Shown here one piece after another: positions 45,903-57,236 of a stretch of DNA of 64,000 nucleotides (positions are counted from its first letter, which is position 1; each line of letters starts with the position of its first letter). The stretch is from assembly GCF_001636845.1 (NCBI RefSeq), contig NZ_LITT01000004.1, positions 57,286 through 121,285 of the forward strand. Reading direction: 5' to 3'. The DNA comes from Clostridium ljungdahlii (lineage in GTDB: Bacteria; Bacillota; Clostridia; Clostridiales; Clostridiaceae). The position numbers and the translations under genes are program-made. The notes under the pieces were generated by a model, which saw nothing but the letters and a program-made list of their open reading frames with translations, was not told where the DNA came from and did not search any database.

Positions 45903-46352
45903 TTAAAATTTCTTCTTACTGTCTATCATAATAGTGACAGGTCCATCATTTTCTATACTCACTAGCATATCTGCACCAAATTTTCCTGTCTCAACCTTGC
46001 CTACTAAATCTCTACATTGACCTACAAATTTTTCGTATATTTTTTCGGCTTCATCGCCACCCAAAGCTTCTATAAAACTGGGCCTTCTACCTCTTCTACA
46101 ATCTCCATATAAAGTAAACTGAGAAATTATAATTATTTCTCCGTTTACATCCAACAAAGATTTATTTAGTTTTCCATTTTCATCTTCAAATATTCTGAGG
46201 TTCAATATTTTGTCCCTCATATAGATTATATCCTCATCTGTATCTTCTTTAGATATTCCAAGGAGTACATTTAACCCCTTTTGTATTTGTCCTATAACCT
46301 TTCCTTCCACTTCAACTTTAGAGCTATTGACTCTTTGAACTACTGCTCTCAT
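45903..46352 (-). CDS. dtd: D-aminoacyl-tRNA deacylase
   Basis: 149 residues. Hydrolyses D-aminoacyl-tRNAs and glycyl-tRNA-Ala mischarges, protecting translation. The family signatures [18 protein letters not shown] (SQxT) and [15 protein letters not shown] (NxGPVT) are present. AGGAG precedes the ATG. Just downstream of relA on the same strand. Confidence 0.96.
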   Translation of the reverse strand: MRAVVQRVNSSKVEVEGKVIGQIQKGLNVLLGISKEDTDEDIIYMRDKILNLRIFEDENGKLNKSLLDVNGEIIIISQFTLYGDCRRGRRPSFIEALGGDEAEKIYEKFVGQCRDLVGKVETGKFGADMLVSIENDGPVTIMIDSKKKF

Positions 46353-46366
46353 AATAACATATCTCC

Positions 46367-48544
46367 TTAATTTTTGGTTCTATAAACCTGAATAACGCCC
46401 TCTAATTTTCTAAACTTTTTCATTACATCTTTTAAGTCATCTACATTTGATATTTTTAATTTTATATCTATAACAGCCAATCCATTTTTTACTGGCTTAG
46501 CATTCACAGCATAAAGTGCAGTCTTACTATTACTTATAACTTCCATAGATTCGGCCAAAAGTTTTCCCCTATCTTCAGCTTCTATTTTAATCTGAGCAAT
46601 ATACTCTGCTCCTTTTGGTCTTCCCCAGGAAACTTCAACCACCATGTTATCTTTATTCTTTAATAAGAATTCTGCATTTTTACAATCCTTTCTATGGATT
46701 GACACTCCTCTTCCCTTTGTTATATACCCTATTATGTCATCGCCTGGTACAGGATTACAACACTTGGCAAATCTGACTAACACATTACTTTCACCCTTTA
46801 CTATTATCCCTGGAGATTTCTTTTCTGCTTTATGAGACTTACCCATAGGTTGATCCAGATTCTCTTGAATCTTTTTCCAGTCAATTTCATCCATCTTTGA
46901 AGTTTTCATATAAATATCTTTTATTCTCGAAACTATAGTAGAAGAGGTCACAGCACCAATTCCTACAGAAGCATACAAATCATCTACAGAATTCATATTA
47001 TATCTTTTAAGAACTGTATCTAGGATTTCCTTCTTTGCAATTTCTCCAAAATTATATCCTTGCTTTTTTGTTTCCTTTTCAAGAAGGTCCTTTCCTTTTA
47101 CTATATTCTCTTCTCTTTTAGCCTTTTTGAACCAGGATCTTATCTTACTTTTTGCCTGATTACTTTTCGCCATATTCAGCCAATCAATACTTGGACCTTT
47201 GGGCGTACTTGATACAAGCACTTCTACAATTTCCCCTGTTTTCAAATGATAGTCAAGAGGTACCATCTTACCACTTACCTTTGCACCTATACAACTATTT
47301 CCTATCTCTGTATGTATCTTATAAGCAAAATCTATAGGGGTTGCTTCATAAGGTAAATTTATTACTTTTCCATTTGGAGTAAATACAAATACCTCATCTG
47401 AAAACAAATCTATTTTAAATCTTTCCATAAATTCTTCTGCATCTGAAGTTTCTCTCTGCCACTCAAGTATTTCCCTTAGCCAGGTAAGTTTCTTATCTAT
47501 ATCATTTGCTGTATCAACGCCCTCTTTATATTTCCAGTGAGCTGCTATTCCATATTCTGCTGTTTTATGCATTTCAAAAGTTCTTATCTGTATTTCAAAA
47601 GGTTTGCCCTGAGGCCCTATAACTGTAGAATGTAGTGACTGATACATGTTTGGTTTAGGCATAGCAATATAATCCTTAAATCTTCCTGGCATAGGCTTAT
47701 ATATAGTATGTGCTATTCCCAGTGCAGCATAGCAATCCTTTACTGTATTTACTAAAATTCTTACAGCAGTTAAATCAAAAATCTGATCTATAGTTTTATT
47801 TTTCTTTACCATCTTTCTATATATACTATAAAAATGCTTTGGTCTTCCTTCAATATCTGAATCTATTCCCGATTTTTTAAGATTATCTTTTAATTGAGAT
47901 ATTATTTCATCAATATATTTTTCTCTTTCTACTCTTTTTTCAGCAATTTTTCTAACTATAAAATAATATTCATTTTGATTTATATACCTAAAAGCTAAAT
48001 CCTCAAGTTCCCATTTAATTTTAGACATTCCAAGTCTATGGGCAAGAGGTGCATATATGTCAAAAGTTTCTTTTGCTTTTTCTTTCTGTTTTTTCACAGG
48101 CATGTATTTAAGTGTTCTCATATTATGAAGTCTATCTGCTAATTTTATAAGTATTACTCTTATGTCATCTGCCATTGCAAGGAGCATCTTTCTAACGTTA
48201 TCAGCTTGCTGCTCTTCCTTAGTTTTACATTCTATTTTGCCTAATTTAGTAACACCTTCTACTAAGTTTGCAATTTCTACACTGAATTCCCTTTCTATGT
48301 CTTCATAGCTAAATTGTGTATCTTCTATTACGTCATGAAGGAGTCCTGCTACTATAGTGCTAGTATCAAGTCCCATTTCTGCCAATATATAAGCTACTTC
48401 TACAGGATGGCTTATATAAGGTTCTCCAGATTCCCTTTTCTGTTTTTTATGAGCTTCATCGGCAAAATAATAAGCCTTTTCTACTATTTTTTTATCTACA
48501 TTATTACAGTTTTTATCTATTAACTCCATTAATTTTTCTAACAT
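46367..48544 (-). CDS. relA: Bifunctional (p)ppGpp synthetase/hydrolase
   Basis: About 725 residues with the long Rel/SpoT layout: HD hydrolase ([25 protein letters not shown]), synthetase ([16 protein letters not shown]), TGS ([12 protein letters not shown]), a zinc-finger-like CCNPVPGD segment, and a C-terminal ACT domain. The HD residues are intact, so both synthesis and hydrolysis are expected. The open frame begins 15 codons upstream, inside a hairpin. AGGGAG points to the ATG at 48544. Stringent-response control. Confidence 0.95.
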   Translation of the reverse strand: MLEKLMELIDKNCNNVDKKIVEKAYYFADEAHKKQKRESGEPYISHPVEVAYILAEMGLDTSTIVAGLLHDVIEDTQFSYEDIEREFSVEIANLVEGVTKLGKIECKTKEEQQADNVRKMLLAMADDIRVILIKLADRLHNMRTLKYMPVKKQKEKAKETFDIYAPLAHRLGMSKIKWELEDLAFRYINQNEYYFIVRKIAEKRVEREKYIDEIISQLKDNLKKSGIDSDIEGRPKHFYSIYRKMVKKNKTIDQIFDLTAVRILVNTVKDCYAALGIAHTIYKPMPGRFKDYIAMPKPNMYQSLHSTVIGPQGKPFEIQIRTFEMHKTAEYGIAAHWKYKEGVDTANDIDKKLTWLREILEWQRETSDAEEFMERFKIDLFSDEVFVFTPNGKVINLPYEATPIDFAYKIHTEIGNSCIGAKVSGKMVPLDYHLKTGEIVEVLVSSTPKGPSIDWLNMAKSNQAKSKIRSWFKKAKREENIVKGKDLLEKETKKQGYNFGEIAKKEILDTVLKRYNMNSVDDLYASVGIGAVTSSTIVSRIKDIYMKTSKMDEIDWKKIQENLDQPMGKSHKAEKKSPGIIVKGESNVLVRFAKCCNPVPGDDIIGYITKGRGVSIHRKDCKNAEFLLKNKDNMVVEVSWGRPKGAEYIAQIKIEAEDRGKLLAESMEVISNSKTALYAVNAKPVKNGLAVIDIKLKISNVDDLKDVMKKFRKLEGVIQVYRTKN

Positions 48545-48563
48545 ACCGATACTCCCTAAAATC

Positions 48564-48590
48564 AATGGCTGGTTTAACAAACCAGCCATT
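48564..48590. terminator. Hairpin between apt and relA
   Basis: AATGGCTGGTTT (48564-48575) pairs exactly with 48579-48590, with a 3-nt loop, 20 bp before the relA start. On the minus strand the trailing T-run is poor, so it may attenuate read-through from apt rather than stop it. Confidence 0.55.
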
Positions 48591-48650
48591 ATTTTTTACT
48601 AATATTATATTATATACTAAAAAAACTTGCAATTTGAAATTTTATATATC

Positions 48651-49169
48651 CTAAACATTATATTTAGTAAGAGAAATTACATCATAACCTTCTAATTTTT
48701 CCCTACCTTTTAAATCCGTCAATTCTATCACAAATCCTATAGTAACAACTTCCCCACCTGCTTGTTCTATAAGTTTCACTACAGAAGCAGTAGTGCCACC
48801 TGTCGCAAGTAAGTCATCAATTATTACCACTCTATCTCCCTTTTTTATTGCATCTTTGTGCATTTCAAGTATATCACTGCCATATTCTAAATCATAACTA
48901 ACACTAAAAGTGTCATAAGGCAACTTTCCTTTTTTTCTTATAGGAACGAAACCTGCACCTATGGCATAAGCTATAGGTGCTCCAAATAAAAATCCTCTTG
49001 CTTCAGGTCCTACTACTACGTCAATATGTTTATTTTTTAAATATCTAGCTATTTTATTTACTGTATACTTAAAAGCTGTTTTATCCTGCAGCAAAGTAGT
49101 TATATCTTTAAAACTTATTCCTTCCTTTGGAAACCCATCTATTACTCTTATTCTATCTTTTAAATCCAC
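48651..49169 (-). CDS. apt: Adenine phosphoribosyltransferase
   Basis: 172 residues. Salvages adenine to AMP with PRPP. The PRPP-binding motif [18 protein letters not shown] and the flexible-loop and base-binding segments ([20 protein letters not shown]) are standard. GTG start with AGGGGGG 8 nt upstream. Between the RecJ-like gene and relA, the usual clostridial order. Confidence 0.97.
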   Translation of the reverse strand: MDLKDRIRVIDGFPKEGISFKDITTLLQDKTAFKYTVNKIARYLKNKHIDVVVGPEARGFLFGAPIAYAIGAGFVPIRKKGKLPYDTFSVSYDLEYGSDILEMHKDAIKKGDRVVIIDDLLATGGTTASVVKLIEQAGGEVVTIGFVIELTDLKGREKLEGYDVISLTKYNV

Positions 49170-49271
49170 CTGTAATCCCCCCTAAAAATAACTTAATCAT
49201 TCCAATAGAAACCTACTTTACAATTATATATTAAATATTGATACATATTCAAGTTTAAGATATTTTTGCCT

Positions 49272-50120
49272 TTATACAATCTCATTTTTCAAATATTTAG
49301 CTATTTGTTCTGCTCTATCCATATTTTCAGTTATAAAAAGCTCTACTGCAATCCTTGCATTATCTATATATCTCTTGTTCTTAATTGAACACATCATTCT
49401 ATTTGATAATTCACATACATTCTCCCTATTCACACTAGAAATATCATTCACCTTAAGCAATGCCCTTACCCCATAATTATTTGTACATTTTAAATAATAC
49501 ATACCTTCATCTACCATTATCTTATTTTCACCAGTTATATCAATTCCCCGGGAAAAAATACCTAAAGCTACAAGATCTAAATACTTGCTTATGTACTTCA
49601 TATCATAATACATTGATATGGCTTGAGATAACTTAAAGGTAACACCTACCGCTGTTAAATCTTTAAATGGATATGTACACTGCTTCTGATTGGGATTTAC
49701 AATAATAGTTTTCGGTAAATTTTCCCCAGATTTATGGTAATCTGTTATTATAACATCCATACCTAAAATTTTACATAGCTCTATCTGCGAAACGCTTTGA
49801 ATTCCACAGCCAGCTGTTATTATAAGCTTTGCACCTAAAAATTTTATATGGTTTTTTATTATATCTGCTTTTATATTGTAATCATTAATTTTATCAGAGA
49901 TAAAATATTCTACATCTGCATTTAAATATTTTAACACTAATAACATAAGTGACACCGAAGTTATACCATCCAAGTCGCATGTACCATAAATTACAATTTT
50001 TTCTCTCTCATTTACTGCCTTTATTATTCTCTTCAAAGCTTTCTCCATATCCTTTAAAAGAAAAGGATTATGCATGCCTAAAAAATTAAAATCCTGTATG
50101 TTATCTTTTTGCCTCTCCAT
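49272..50120 (-). CDS. Short RecJ-like DHH protein with degenerate active site
   Basis: About 282 residues matching the N-terminal DHH half of RecJ, at the locus where clostridia carry full recJ (between secF and apt). Motifs are eroded: GTCDLDGITS where RecJ has GDYDxDG, ITAGCGI where RecJ has ITVDCG, and DYH where RecJ has DHH. Several metal-binding residues are thus missing, and the C-terminal DHHA1 and OB-fold parts are absent. It is unlikely to be a nuclease and may bind DNA or nucleotide. The start at 50120 is set by GGAGG; the frame opens 10 codons earlier. Confidence 0.75.
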   Translation of the reverse strand: MERQKDNIQDFNFLGMHNPFLLKDMEKALKRIIKAVNEREKIVIYGTCDLDGITSVSLMLLVLKYLNADVEYFISDKINDYNIKADIIKNHIKFLGAKLIITAGCGIQSVSQIELCKILGMDVIITDYHKSGENLPKTIIVNPNQKQCTYPFKDLTAVGVTFKLSQAISMYYDMKYISKYLDLVALGIFSRGIDITGENKIMVDEGMYYLKCTNNYGVRALLKVNDISSVNRENVCELSNRMMCSIKNKRYIDNARIAVELFITENMDRAEQIAKYLKNEIV

Positions 50121-50278
50121 AATAAAATCCTCCAAATTTATCGAAAGCACTTATATTATAAATGATATTGTCTTCTATTACAAATACATTATGGTTAGAT
50201 TATTTGCAATAAAAAAATCCAGAGTACCAATATACTCTAGATTTTTTATTTTATCATATTTAATGTATATTTTATAGC

Positions 50279-51154
50279 TTATTCACTTACTGTATGCAAC
50301 TTTTTTTTATTTTGAAGCATATGTTTCTTTATAATTACCCAACATGGACTAGCTATGCATATAGAAGAATAGCATCCTGTAATTATTCCTATAAGTATAG
50401 GCTCTGAGAAAACTCTTACAGAAGGCACTAAAACATATACTGATGTCAAAGTTATTACAACAGTTAATACTGTATTTATAGATCTTGCCAATGTCTGAGT
50501 TACACTAGCATCTGCAACTACTATAGGCTCCTGTCCTCTCATGTATTTTTGATTTTCTCTTATTCTATCAAAAACAACTATAGTATCATGAACAGAATAA
50601 CCTATAACCGTAAGAGCTGCTGCTATAAAGTTAGAGTCTATAGGAACTCTAAGTACTGCATATACAGAAAGCATTACAAGTACATTGTGAATTAATGATA
50701 TAATAGCTGCTATACCAAAACTTAACTCAAACCTTATACCTATATATATAAACATAGCTATAATTGCAACTATAACAGCTTGCAGAGCTTTGGTCCTTGT
50801 TTCTTGCCCTATAACCGCACCTATATTTTCTTGATTCGTCAAACTACTCTTTTTATACTTTGCCTTTACAGCTTTTACAATACCACTAACATCATTATTG
50901 CTTAAAGTGGCAGCCTTTATAGATATAGACTTATTATCCACTTTATTGGATTGAAAATCACTGGAGTATTTCTTTACTATATTATCTACATCCTGTTTAT
51001 TAAAATCCTGACCCACATTTATTTCAACTACTGTACCACCCTTAAAATCCAGTCCATATTCAAGACCTTTAGTAGCCATAGTAAATATTCCAATTGCAAT
51101 TATTATAAGGGATATAGTAAACCATATTTTTCTTTTTTCAATAATCTTATACAT
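50279..51154 (-). CDS. secF: Protein translocase subunit SecF
   Basis: 291 residues, six membrane helices, with the SecF signature GLEYGLDFKGGTVVEI near residue 30 and the VIGYSVHDTIVVFDRIREN segment. Works with SecD, YajC and SecYEG to pull exported proteins across the membrane with the proton motive force. GGGGG precedes the ATG, 1 bp after secD. Confidence 0.96.
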   Translation of the reverse strand: MYKIIEKRKIWFTISLIIIAIGIFTMATKGLEYGLDFKGGTVVEINVGQDFNKQDVDNIVKKYSSDFQSNKVDNKSISIKAATLSNNDVSGIVKAVKAKYKKSSLTNQENIGAVIGQETRTKALQAVIVAIIAMFIYIGIRFELSFGIAAIISLIHNVLVMLSVYAVLRVPIDSNFIAAALTVIGYSVHDTIVVFDRIRENQKYMRGQEPIVVADASVTQTLARSINTVLTVVITLTSVYVLVPSVRVFSEPILIGIITGCYSSICIASPCWVIIKKHMLQNKKKLHTVSE

Positions 51155-51155
51155 A

Positions 51156-52430
51156 TTACTTTACTACCCCCTTTCTGAAGTCATGCACACCAAATGTTCC
51201 AATTGTCTCCTTATGGTTAAACCAACCCATATTGGCTAATAACTTCATAAGAGTTCTAGTTACCGTTATAGCCGTAAACATACTCAAAATTGTACCTATA
51301 ATAAGCGTAAGAGCAAATCCTTTTACGGAACCTGTACCAATATTATAAAGGACACACCCTGAAATAATAGTAGTTATATTTGAATCCAGTATTGAAGTCA
51401 TAGCTCTTCTAAATCCCGCATCTACAGAGGCCTTAATGGATTTACCACTTTTAAGCTCCTCTTTAGTTCTCTCAAATATAAGTATGTTAGCATCTACTGC
51501 CATACCTACTGTTAGCAAAAATGCTGCTATACCAGCTAATGTCAAAGTTACATTTACGTTGGCAAAAGCTGCTAAAACTATATATACGTATAGTACAAGT
51601 GCTATATCTGCAACAAGTCCAGGTAATCTATAATATAAAAGCATAAATATCATTACTAGCCCTATACCTATTTTACCTGCCAATATACTAAGTGGAAGTG
51701 CATTAGCACCAAGAGAAGCTCCTACAGTTTTAACCTGTACTGGCTTTACGGTAACTGGAAGTGCACCTGACTTTATCAAATTTGCCTTTGTTTGAGCCTC
51801 TTTCATAGTCATATGACCGCTTATAATAGCTCTACCATCAGTTATATGTGCATCTACTTTCGGATCTGACAATTTATCCTTATCTAAATATATGCTAATT
51901 ACTTGCCCCATAAATTTTTGAGTGGCATCTGCAAACTTCTGAGCACCTGATTGAGTTAACTCCAGATTTATTGCACCTTGGCTGCCATTTTGAGGGTCAA
52001 TAGAAGCTGTAGCATTTTTCACATCCTTACCTGTAAGTATAGTATTGTTGTCTGGTCCAACAAACTTAAGTTCACCTGTTTTTGCTACACCATCTACTAC
52101 TTCTTTTGCATCAAATTTTCCAGGTATATCAATTCTTATCCTGTCTTTTCCTTCTCTTACAGTCGTAGTTTCACTTACTCCTAATTTATTAACTCTTTGT
52201 GAGATCATATCTACAGTTCTATTTACAGTATCCTGATCTACATTTTTCGACTGTATTTCTTCAAGTACAGAAACTCCACCTTGAAGATCAAGTCCTTTAT
52301 TTATTACTTGGCTAAATGGCTTTAATTTATATCCACCAAAAGTTACTCCATATGCTCCCGTATAAGCTAAAAAGCCTATTAAAATCACGCATAGAAAGAA
52401 AACTACGGTACTTTTCGCCTTAGATTTCAT
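51156..52430 (-). CDS. secD: Protein translocase subunit SecD
   Basis: 424 residues, six helices plus a large extracytoplasmic P1 domain (about 40-235) between helices 1 and 2. The conserved GLDLQGGVSVL and AVDANILIFERTKEE motifs are present. Forms the SecDF complex with the next gene. Confidence 0.96.
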   Translation of the reverse strand: MKSKAKSTVVFFLCVILIGFLAYTGAYGVTFGGYKLKPFSQVINKGLDLQGGVSVLEEIQSKNVDQDTVNRTVDMISQRVNKLGVSETTTVREGKDRIRIDIPGKFDAKEVVDGVAKTGELKFVGPDNNTILTGKDVKNATASIDPQNGSQGAINLELTQSGAQKFADATQKFMGQVISIYLDKDKLSDPKVDAHITDGRAIISGHMTMKEAQTKANLIKSGALPVTVKPVQVKTVGASLGANALPLSILAGKIGIGLVMIFMLLYYRLPGLVADIALVLYVYIVLAAFANVNVTLTLAGIAAFLLTVGMAVDANILIFERTKEELKSGKSIKASVDAGFRRAMTSILDSNITTIISGCVLYNIGTGSVKGFALTLIIGTILSMFTAITVTRTLMKLLANMGWFNHKETIGTFGVHDFRKGVVK

Positions 52431-52572
52431 TTTTATCCTCCTTCGTCAATAACCAACTACCTCTTATCCTCACCTATTTACATTAGCAATTATATTACTT
52501 AAAAAAAACACCGTCAATACACATATTACAAATAAAGTAATATGATGTATTAAGTTTTTGTAAATGTTATTA

Positions 52573-53940
52573 CTATTTTTTCAAAATTCTACTTTTAAGT
52601 GCAATGGCACACTCAATTCTCTTTTTCTGCATTTTGCATCCAAGGCTGTAAGGTATGTTCATATCCTTATTGAAATTGTAATTATTAGCCTGGCATCCAC
52701 CGCTGCAGTAAAATCTTGCCCAACATTTTCTGCATTCAGGTTTATTGTATATATGAGCAGACTTAAATTGCTTAGGAATATCTTTTCTCAAGTTATCAAC
52801 GTCACTTAAATTTCCCATTTTAAAAGCTTCATTACCTACAAATTGATGGCATGGATATATATCTCCATCTGGTGTTATAGCTACATACTCATGTCCTGCC
52901 CCACATCCTGATATCCTTTTGTATACACAAGGACCGCCTGTAATGTCTATATTAAAATGGTAAAATTTAAACTTTCCTCCTTCCTTGTTTCTTCTAATCA
53001 TTTCATCATACAATTTATCATATTGTTCATAAATAACCGGAAGGTCTTCTTCTCTAAGAGACAATGGATCATCCTTTGGAAGTACTACGGGTTCTACAGA
53101 TATTTCATCAAATCCCTGATCTGCAAGATATTTTATATCTTCAAAAAAATCAGTATTGTTTCTAGTAAAAGTACCTCTTGCATAATATTGTTTAGACTTG
53201 TCCCTTATTTTTACCATCTTTTTTATTTTAGGCAGTATAGAATCAAAACTTCCACTTCCATCAATTCTAACTCTTACTTTGTCATTTACTTCTTTTCTTC
53301 CATCAATACTGAGTACTATATTTCCCATGTTTTTATCAAGATAATCCATTATCTCATCGTTTAACAGGGTAGCATTGGTAGTCATTGTAAATCTTATATT
53401 TTTGTTGTACACCTTTTCCTGCTTCTTAGCATACTCTACGATTTCCTTTACTGCATCAAAGGCCATAAGTGGTTCTCCACCAAACAAATCAACCTCTATA
53501 TTCTTCCTAGGTCCTGATTTTTCTATAACAAAATCAATAGCCTTTTTTCCTATTTCTGCAGACATGAGTTTTCTGCATCCTTTGTACTCACCTTCATCTG
53601 CAAAACAATATTTGCATCTCAAATTACAATCATGAGCAATATTAAGGCATAATGCTTTTATAAATGAAGGTTCACTTTCATGCTTTTTTGCAATTCCTTC
53701 ATATATATCTTTTGAATACAACATTTCTTTTTTAATTAGCTGTTGTATCTCACCATAAGCCTCCACAACTTCTTCTTTTTCATATTTATCTTTAAGAAGT
53801 TCTACTGCCTTTTCAAGTTCTGGCAGTTCTTCATCATCTAAAATATCATATACTAGTTCATCAATTTCATGAAGTGTACCAGAGTTTACATCTATAACAT
53901 ATCTATATCCACCCTGGACAAATTTATGAATATTAGCCAA
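52573..53940 (-). CDS. scfB: SCIFF peptide radical-SAM maturase
   Basis: 455 residues. Radical-SAM/SPASM enzyme that makes thioether crosslinks in the SCIFF peptide encoded upstream. An N-terminal peptide-recognition region precedes the radical-SAM motif CNLRCKYC. The C-terminal SPASM region has the expected Cys set (CGAGHEY, PCHQF, CRKCWARFYCSGGC, LGCKMQ) for two auxiliary 4Fe-4S clusters. TTG start with AGGAGG 8 nt upstream. A strong hairpin separates it from scfA, so it is probably expressed less than the peptide. Confidence 0.95.
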   Translation of the reverse strand: MANIHKFVQGGYRYVIDVNSGTLHEIDELVYDILDDEELPELEKAVELLKDKYEKEEVVEAYGEIQQLIKKEMLYSKDIYEGIAKKHESEPSFIKALCLNIAHDCNLRCKYCFADEGEYKGCRKLMSAEIGKKAIDFVIEKSGPRKNIEVDLFGGEPLMAFDAVKEIVEYAKKQEKVYNKNIRFTMTTNATLLNDEIMDYLDKNMGNIVLSIDGRKEVNDKVRVRIDGSGSFDSILPKIKKMVKIRDKSKQYYARGTFTRNNTDFFEDIKYLADQGFDEISVEPVVLPKDDPLSLREEDLPVIYEQYDKLYDEMIRRNKEGGKFKFYHFNIDITGGPCVYKRISGCGAGHEYVAITPDGDIYPCHQFVGNEAFKMGNLSDVDNLRKDIPKQFKSAHIYNKPECRKCWARFYCSGGCQANNYNFNKDMNIPYSLGCKMQKKRIECAIALKSRILKK

Positions 53941-53980
53941 ATTGTTCTCCTCCTAATAAAAGTGTATAATTTTTCATTAT

Positions 53981-54024
53981 ATAAATTTTAGGCAGTAACT
54001 ATTTTGTTACTGCCTAAAATTTAT
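53981..54024 (-). terminator. Strong hairpin between scfA and scfB
   Basis: A perfect 19-bp stem (53981-53999 with 54006-54024) and a 6-nt loop begin 2 bp after the scfA stop. It ends most transcripts or stabilises the scfA 3' end, letting a minority continue into scfB. Confidence 0.75.
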
Positions 54025-54025
54025 A

Positions 54026-54163
54026 TTAGTTTTCACAAGCTAAATTGGCAACTGTGCAAGAAGTTTTACATGCTGATTGGCATGAATTAGCACATTCCTT
54101 ACATCCTGGCTTTTTTAAACTTTCTTTTATATTAGCATTATTTAAAGTTTTTATATGTTTCAT
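54026..54163 (-). CDS. scfA: SCIFF ribosomal peptide precursor
   Basis: 45 codons, and exactly six cysteines (positions 21, 24, 28, 32, 36, 43), the hallmark 'six cysteines in forty-five residues' of Clostridia. Sequence begins MKHIKTLNNANIKES and the core runs from Gly20. GGAGGAG precedes the ATG. It is matured by the ScfB enzyme downstream; the product's role is unknown but the pair is nearly universal in Clostridia. Confidence 0.96.
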   Translation of the reverse strand: MKHIKTLNNANIKESLKKPGCKECANSCQSACKTSCTVANLACEN

Positions 54164-54198
54164 ACTAAGCTCCTCCAATTAATAAAGTTATCTGTTTG

Positions 54199-54227
54199 AT
54201 TATAACATAAAGCTATAATAAAATAAA
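54199..54227 (-). promoter_or_regulatory. Promoter of scfA
   Basis: Extended -10 TGTTATAAT (54199-54207 on the minus strand) with a weak -35 (TTTATT, 17 nt further). It lies 36 bp before the scfA start. Confidence 0.45.
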
Positions 54228-54261
54228 GTTATCCACAAATGTGAGAAGTTTAAGGAATTCC

Positions 54262-54630
54262 CTATAAGTTAATTGCAATCATACCTGATAGAGCTCCTAC
54301 TATAAGGTCAAGCAGCAATCGTTTTACTCCATAGGAACTTATAGCTGCAGAATTTCCAGAAACTACAGAAACTACATACAGTATAAACAAGTATAAAAGA
54401 GTTACTCCAATACCTACAAGCCATCCTTTTTTACCTATTCTTCGCACTGCATAAATAACTCCATACATTATACTAAGTATGTTTGTAATAACGTAAAATA
54501 TGTATCTTACTCTTGAACCTATATCTATAAAAGTCATTATAACTGCAAAAATTAAAAGTAAAATAACTGTAATTATAAAACCTCTAAGAACTCCTTCCAC
54601 TGCAGGAAGGTAATTACTACCTTTTTCCAA
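54262..54630 (-). CDS. TIGR04086 family membrane protein
   Basis: 122 residues with four membrane helices. Matches the clostridial TIGR04086 family, whose members sit between yajC and scfA. Function unknown. The start is a TTG (54628-54630) with GGGAGGTG upstream, and that site is the 3' arm of a hairpin with 54671-54679. Possible link to SCIFF or Sec is by neighbourhood only. Confidence 0.85.
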   Translation of the reverse strand: MEKGSNYLPAVEGVLRGFIITVILLLIFAVIMTFIDIGSRVRYIFYVITNILSIMYGVIYAVRRIGKKGWLVGIGVTLLYLFILYVVSVVSGNSAAISSYGVKRLLLDLIVGALSGMIAINL

Positions 54631-54633
54631 ATT

Positions 54634-54679
54634 AAAGCACCTCCCATCTAATAGTATTTATGTAGATAAAAGGTGCTTT
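54634..54679 (-). promoter_or_regulatory. Ribosome-site-sequestering hairpin
   Basis: In the minus-strand RNA AAAGCACCT (54679-54671) pairs exactly with AGGTGCTTT (54642-54634). The second arm contains the AGGTG ribosome site of the TIGR04086 gene, ending 3 nt before its TTG start codon. An inner ATCT/AGAT pairing extends it. It could limit translation or serve as the yajC terminator. Confidence 0.5.
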
Positions 54680-54690
54680 ATACCTAATTT

Positions 54691-55005
54691 TTAAACTTCT
54701 TTTTTTTCCTCTATTTTCTTAGAAGAATTTTCTTGACTTTTAGTTTCAGATAAAATATTTAGTACTCCTGTTTTATCTAACTTTATTCTTACTCTATCTG
54801 GTCCTGTTTGAATGGTTATATTTCTGTCCTGAATATTTACAACTTTTCCTATTATACCACCTTTAGTCATAACCTCATCATTAACCTTAAGGCTTTCAAG
54901 CATTGCATTATATTTCTTTTTTCTCTTGCTTTCTGGTAGAAATATAAGTAAATAAAAGATTACTACTATAAACAATAAAGGTAGTAACGATCCCAATGAA
55001 CTCAA
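54691..55005 (-). CDS. yajC: Preprotein translocase subunit YajC
   Basis: About 104 residues, one N-terminal membrane helix (about 6-25) and a cytoplasmic domain with the family pattern NDEVMTKGGIIGKVV. Accessory subunit of SecDF. The open frame runs 32 codons upstream into tgt, but AGGAGG is 8 nt before a TTG at 55005, giving the usual start next to the membrane helix. Sits upstream of secD, as usual in clostridia. Confidence 0.92.
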   Translation of the reverse strand: MSSLGSLLPLLFIVVIFYLLIFLPESKRKKKYNAMLESLKVNDEVMTKGGIIGKVVNIQDRNITIQTGPDRVRIKLDKTGVLNILSETKSQENSSKKIEEKKEV

Positions 55006-55042
55006 TTTTTTCACCTCCTTTTGATAAACAAAGTTTTTAACT

Positions 55043-56167
<1,125 letters not shown>

Positions 56168-56182
56168 TCAAACACCTCAAAT

Positions 56183-57208
56183 CTATTTTAAGAACATAGC
56201 ATCTCCAAAGCTAAAAAATCTATATTTTTCTTTAACTGCACAGTTATATGCATTTAGTATTTTTTCTCTTCCACAAAGCGCACTTACAAGCATTATGAGT
56301 GTAGACTGTGGTAAATGAAAATTTGTTATAAGTTTATCTACTACTTTATATTTATATCCAGGATATATAAATATATCCGTCCAACCAGATTGTTCCCTAA
56401 CTCTTCCATTTTCATCTCCAATGGTTTCAAGTGTTCTGCAGGAAGTAGTACCCACTGAAATTATACTTCCTCCTTTTTCTCTGGTTTCATTTATCATATC
56501 TGCAGTTTCTTTCGTCATACAGTAGTACTCTGAATGCATATTATGTTCTTCTATATTTTCAACCTTTACAGGTCTAAAAGTTCCAAGTCCAACATGTAAA
56601 GTTAAGAACGCAAGTTTTACCCCTTTATCCTCTATTTTTTTAAGCAATTCTTTGGTAAAATGAAGACCTGCTGTAGGGGCTGCTGCAGAACCTTCTTCTT
56701 TAGAATACACTGTCTGATACATTTCCTTGTCCTCTAATTTTTCTTTTATATATGGAGGCAGAGGCATTTGACCAAGCCTATCAAGTACTTCTTCAAATAT
56801 TCCTTCATATTCAAACTTAACAATTCGATTTCCATCTTCTTTTACTGAAACTATTTCTGCCTTAAGTTCCCCATCTCCGAAGTCAAATCTACTTCCTACC
56901 TTAGCTCTTTTTCCAGGCTTAACTAAAGTTTCCCAGGTGTCATCTTCATTTCTCTTTAAAAGTAAAATTTCCATTTTACCACCGCTGCCTTCTTTTGCAC
57001 CTATAAGTCTTGCTGGCAAAACTCTAGTATCATTTAATACAAGGCAGTCACCTGGATTCAAATAATCTAATATATCTTTAAATACCTTATGCTCTATATC
57101 ACCAGTTTCTTTATCAAGCACCATAAGCCTAGCTTCATCTCTTTGCATTAAAGGATGCTGCGCAATTAATTCCTCTGGTAAATAAAAATCAAAATCTGTA
57201 ACCTTCAA
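56183..57208 (-). CDS. queA: S-adenosylmethionine:tRNA ribosyltransferase-isomerase
   Basis: 341 residues when the TTG at 57208 is used as start, which is the usual family length and gives [18 protein letters not shown]. Transfers the ribosyl of SAM to preQ1-tRNA to make epoxyqueuosine. Conserved segments [23 protein letters not shown] and [16 protein letters not shown] are present. The open frame reaches upstream over ruvB, but GGAGTG lies ahead of the TTG. Downstream of ruvB. Confidence 0.95.
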   Translation of the reverse strand: MKVTDFDFYLPEELIAQHPLMQRDEARLMVLDKETGDIEHKVFKDILDYLNPGDCLVLNDTRVLPARLIGAKEGSGGKMEILLLKRNEDDTWETLVKPGKRAKVGSRFDFGDGELKAEIVSVKEDGNRIVKFEYEGIFEEVLDRLGQMPLPPYIKEKLEDKEMYQTVYSKEEGSAAAPTAGLHFTKELLKKIEDKGVKLAFLTLHVGLGTFRPVKVENIEEHNMHSEYYCMTKETADMINETREKGGSIISVGTTSCRTLETIGDENGRVREQSGWTDIFIYPGYKYKVVDKLITNFHLPQSTLIMLVSALCGREKILNAYNCAVKEKYRFFSFGDAMFLK

Positions 57209-57236
57209 TATTTTCACTCCATTCATCTTGTGTAAA

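Noticed and set aside
54026..54163. scfA as a mere leader peptide of scfB
   Set aside because: Six cysteines at the family positions, its own ribosome site and terminator identify it as the SCIFF precursor.
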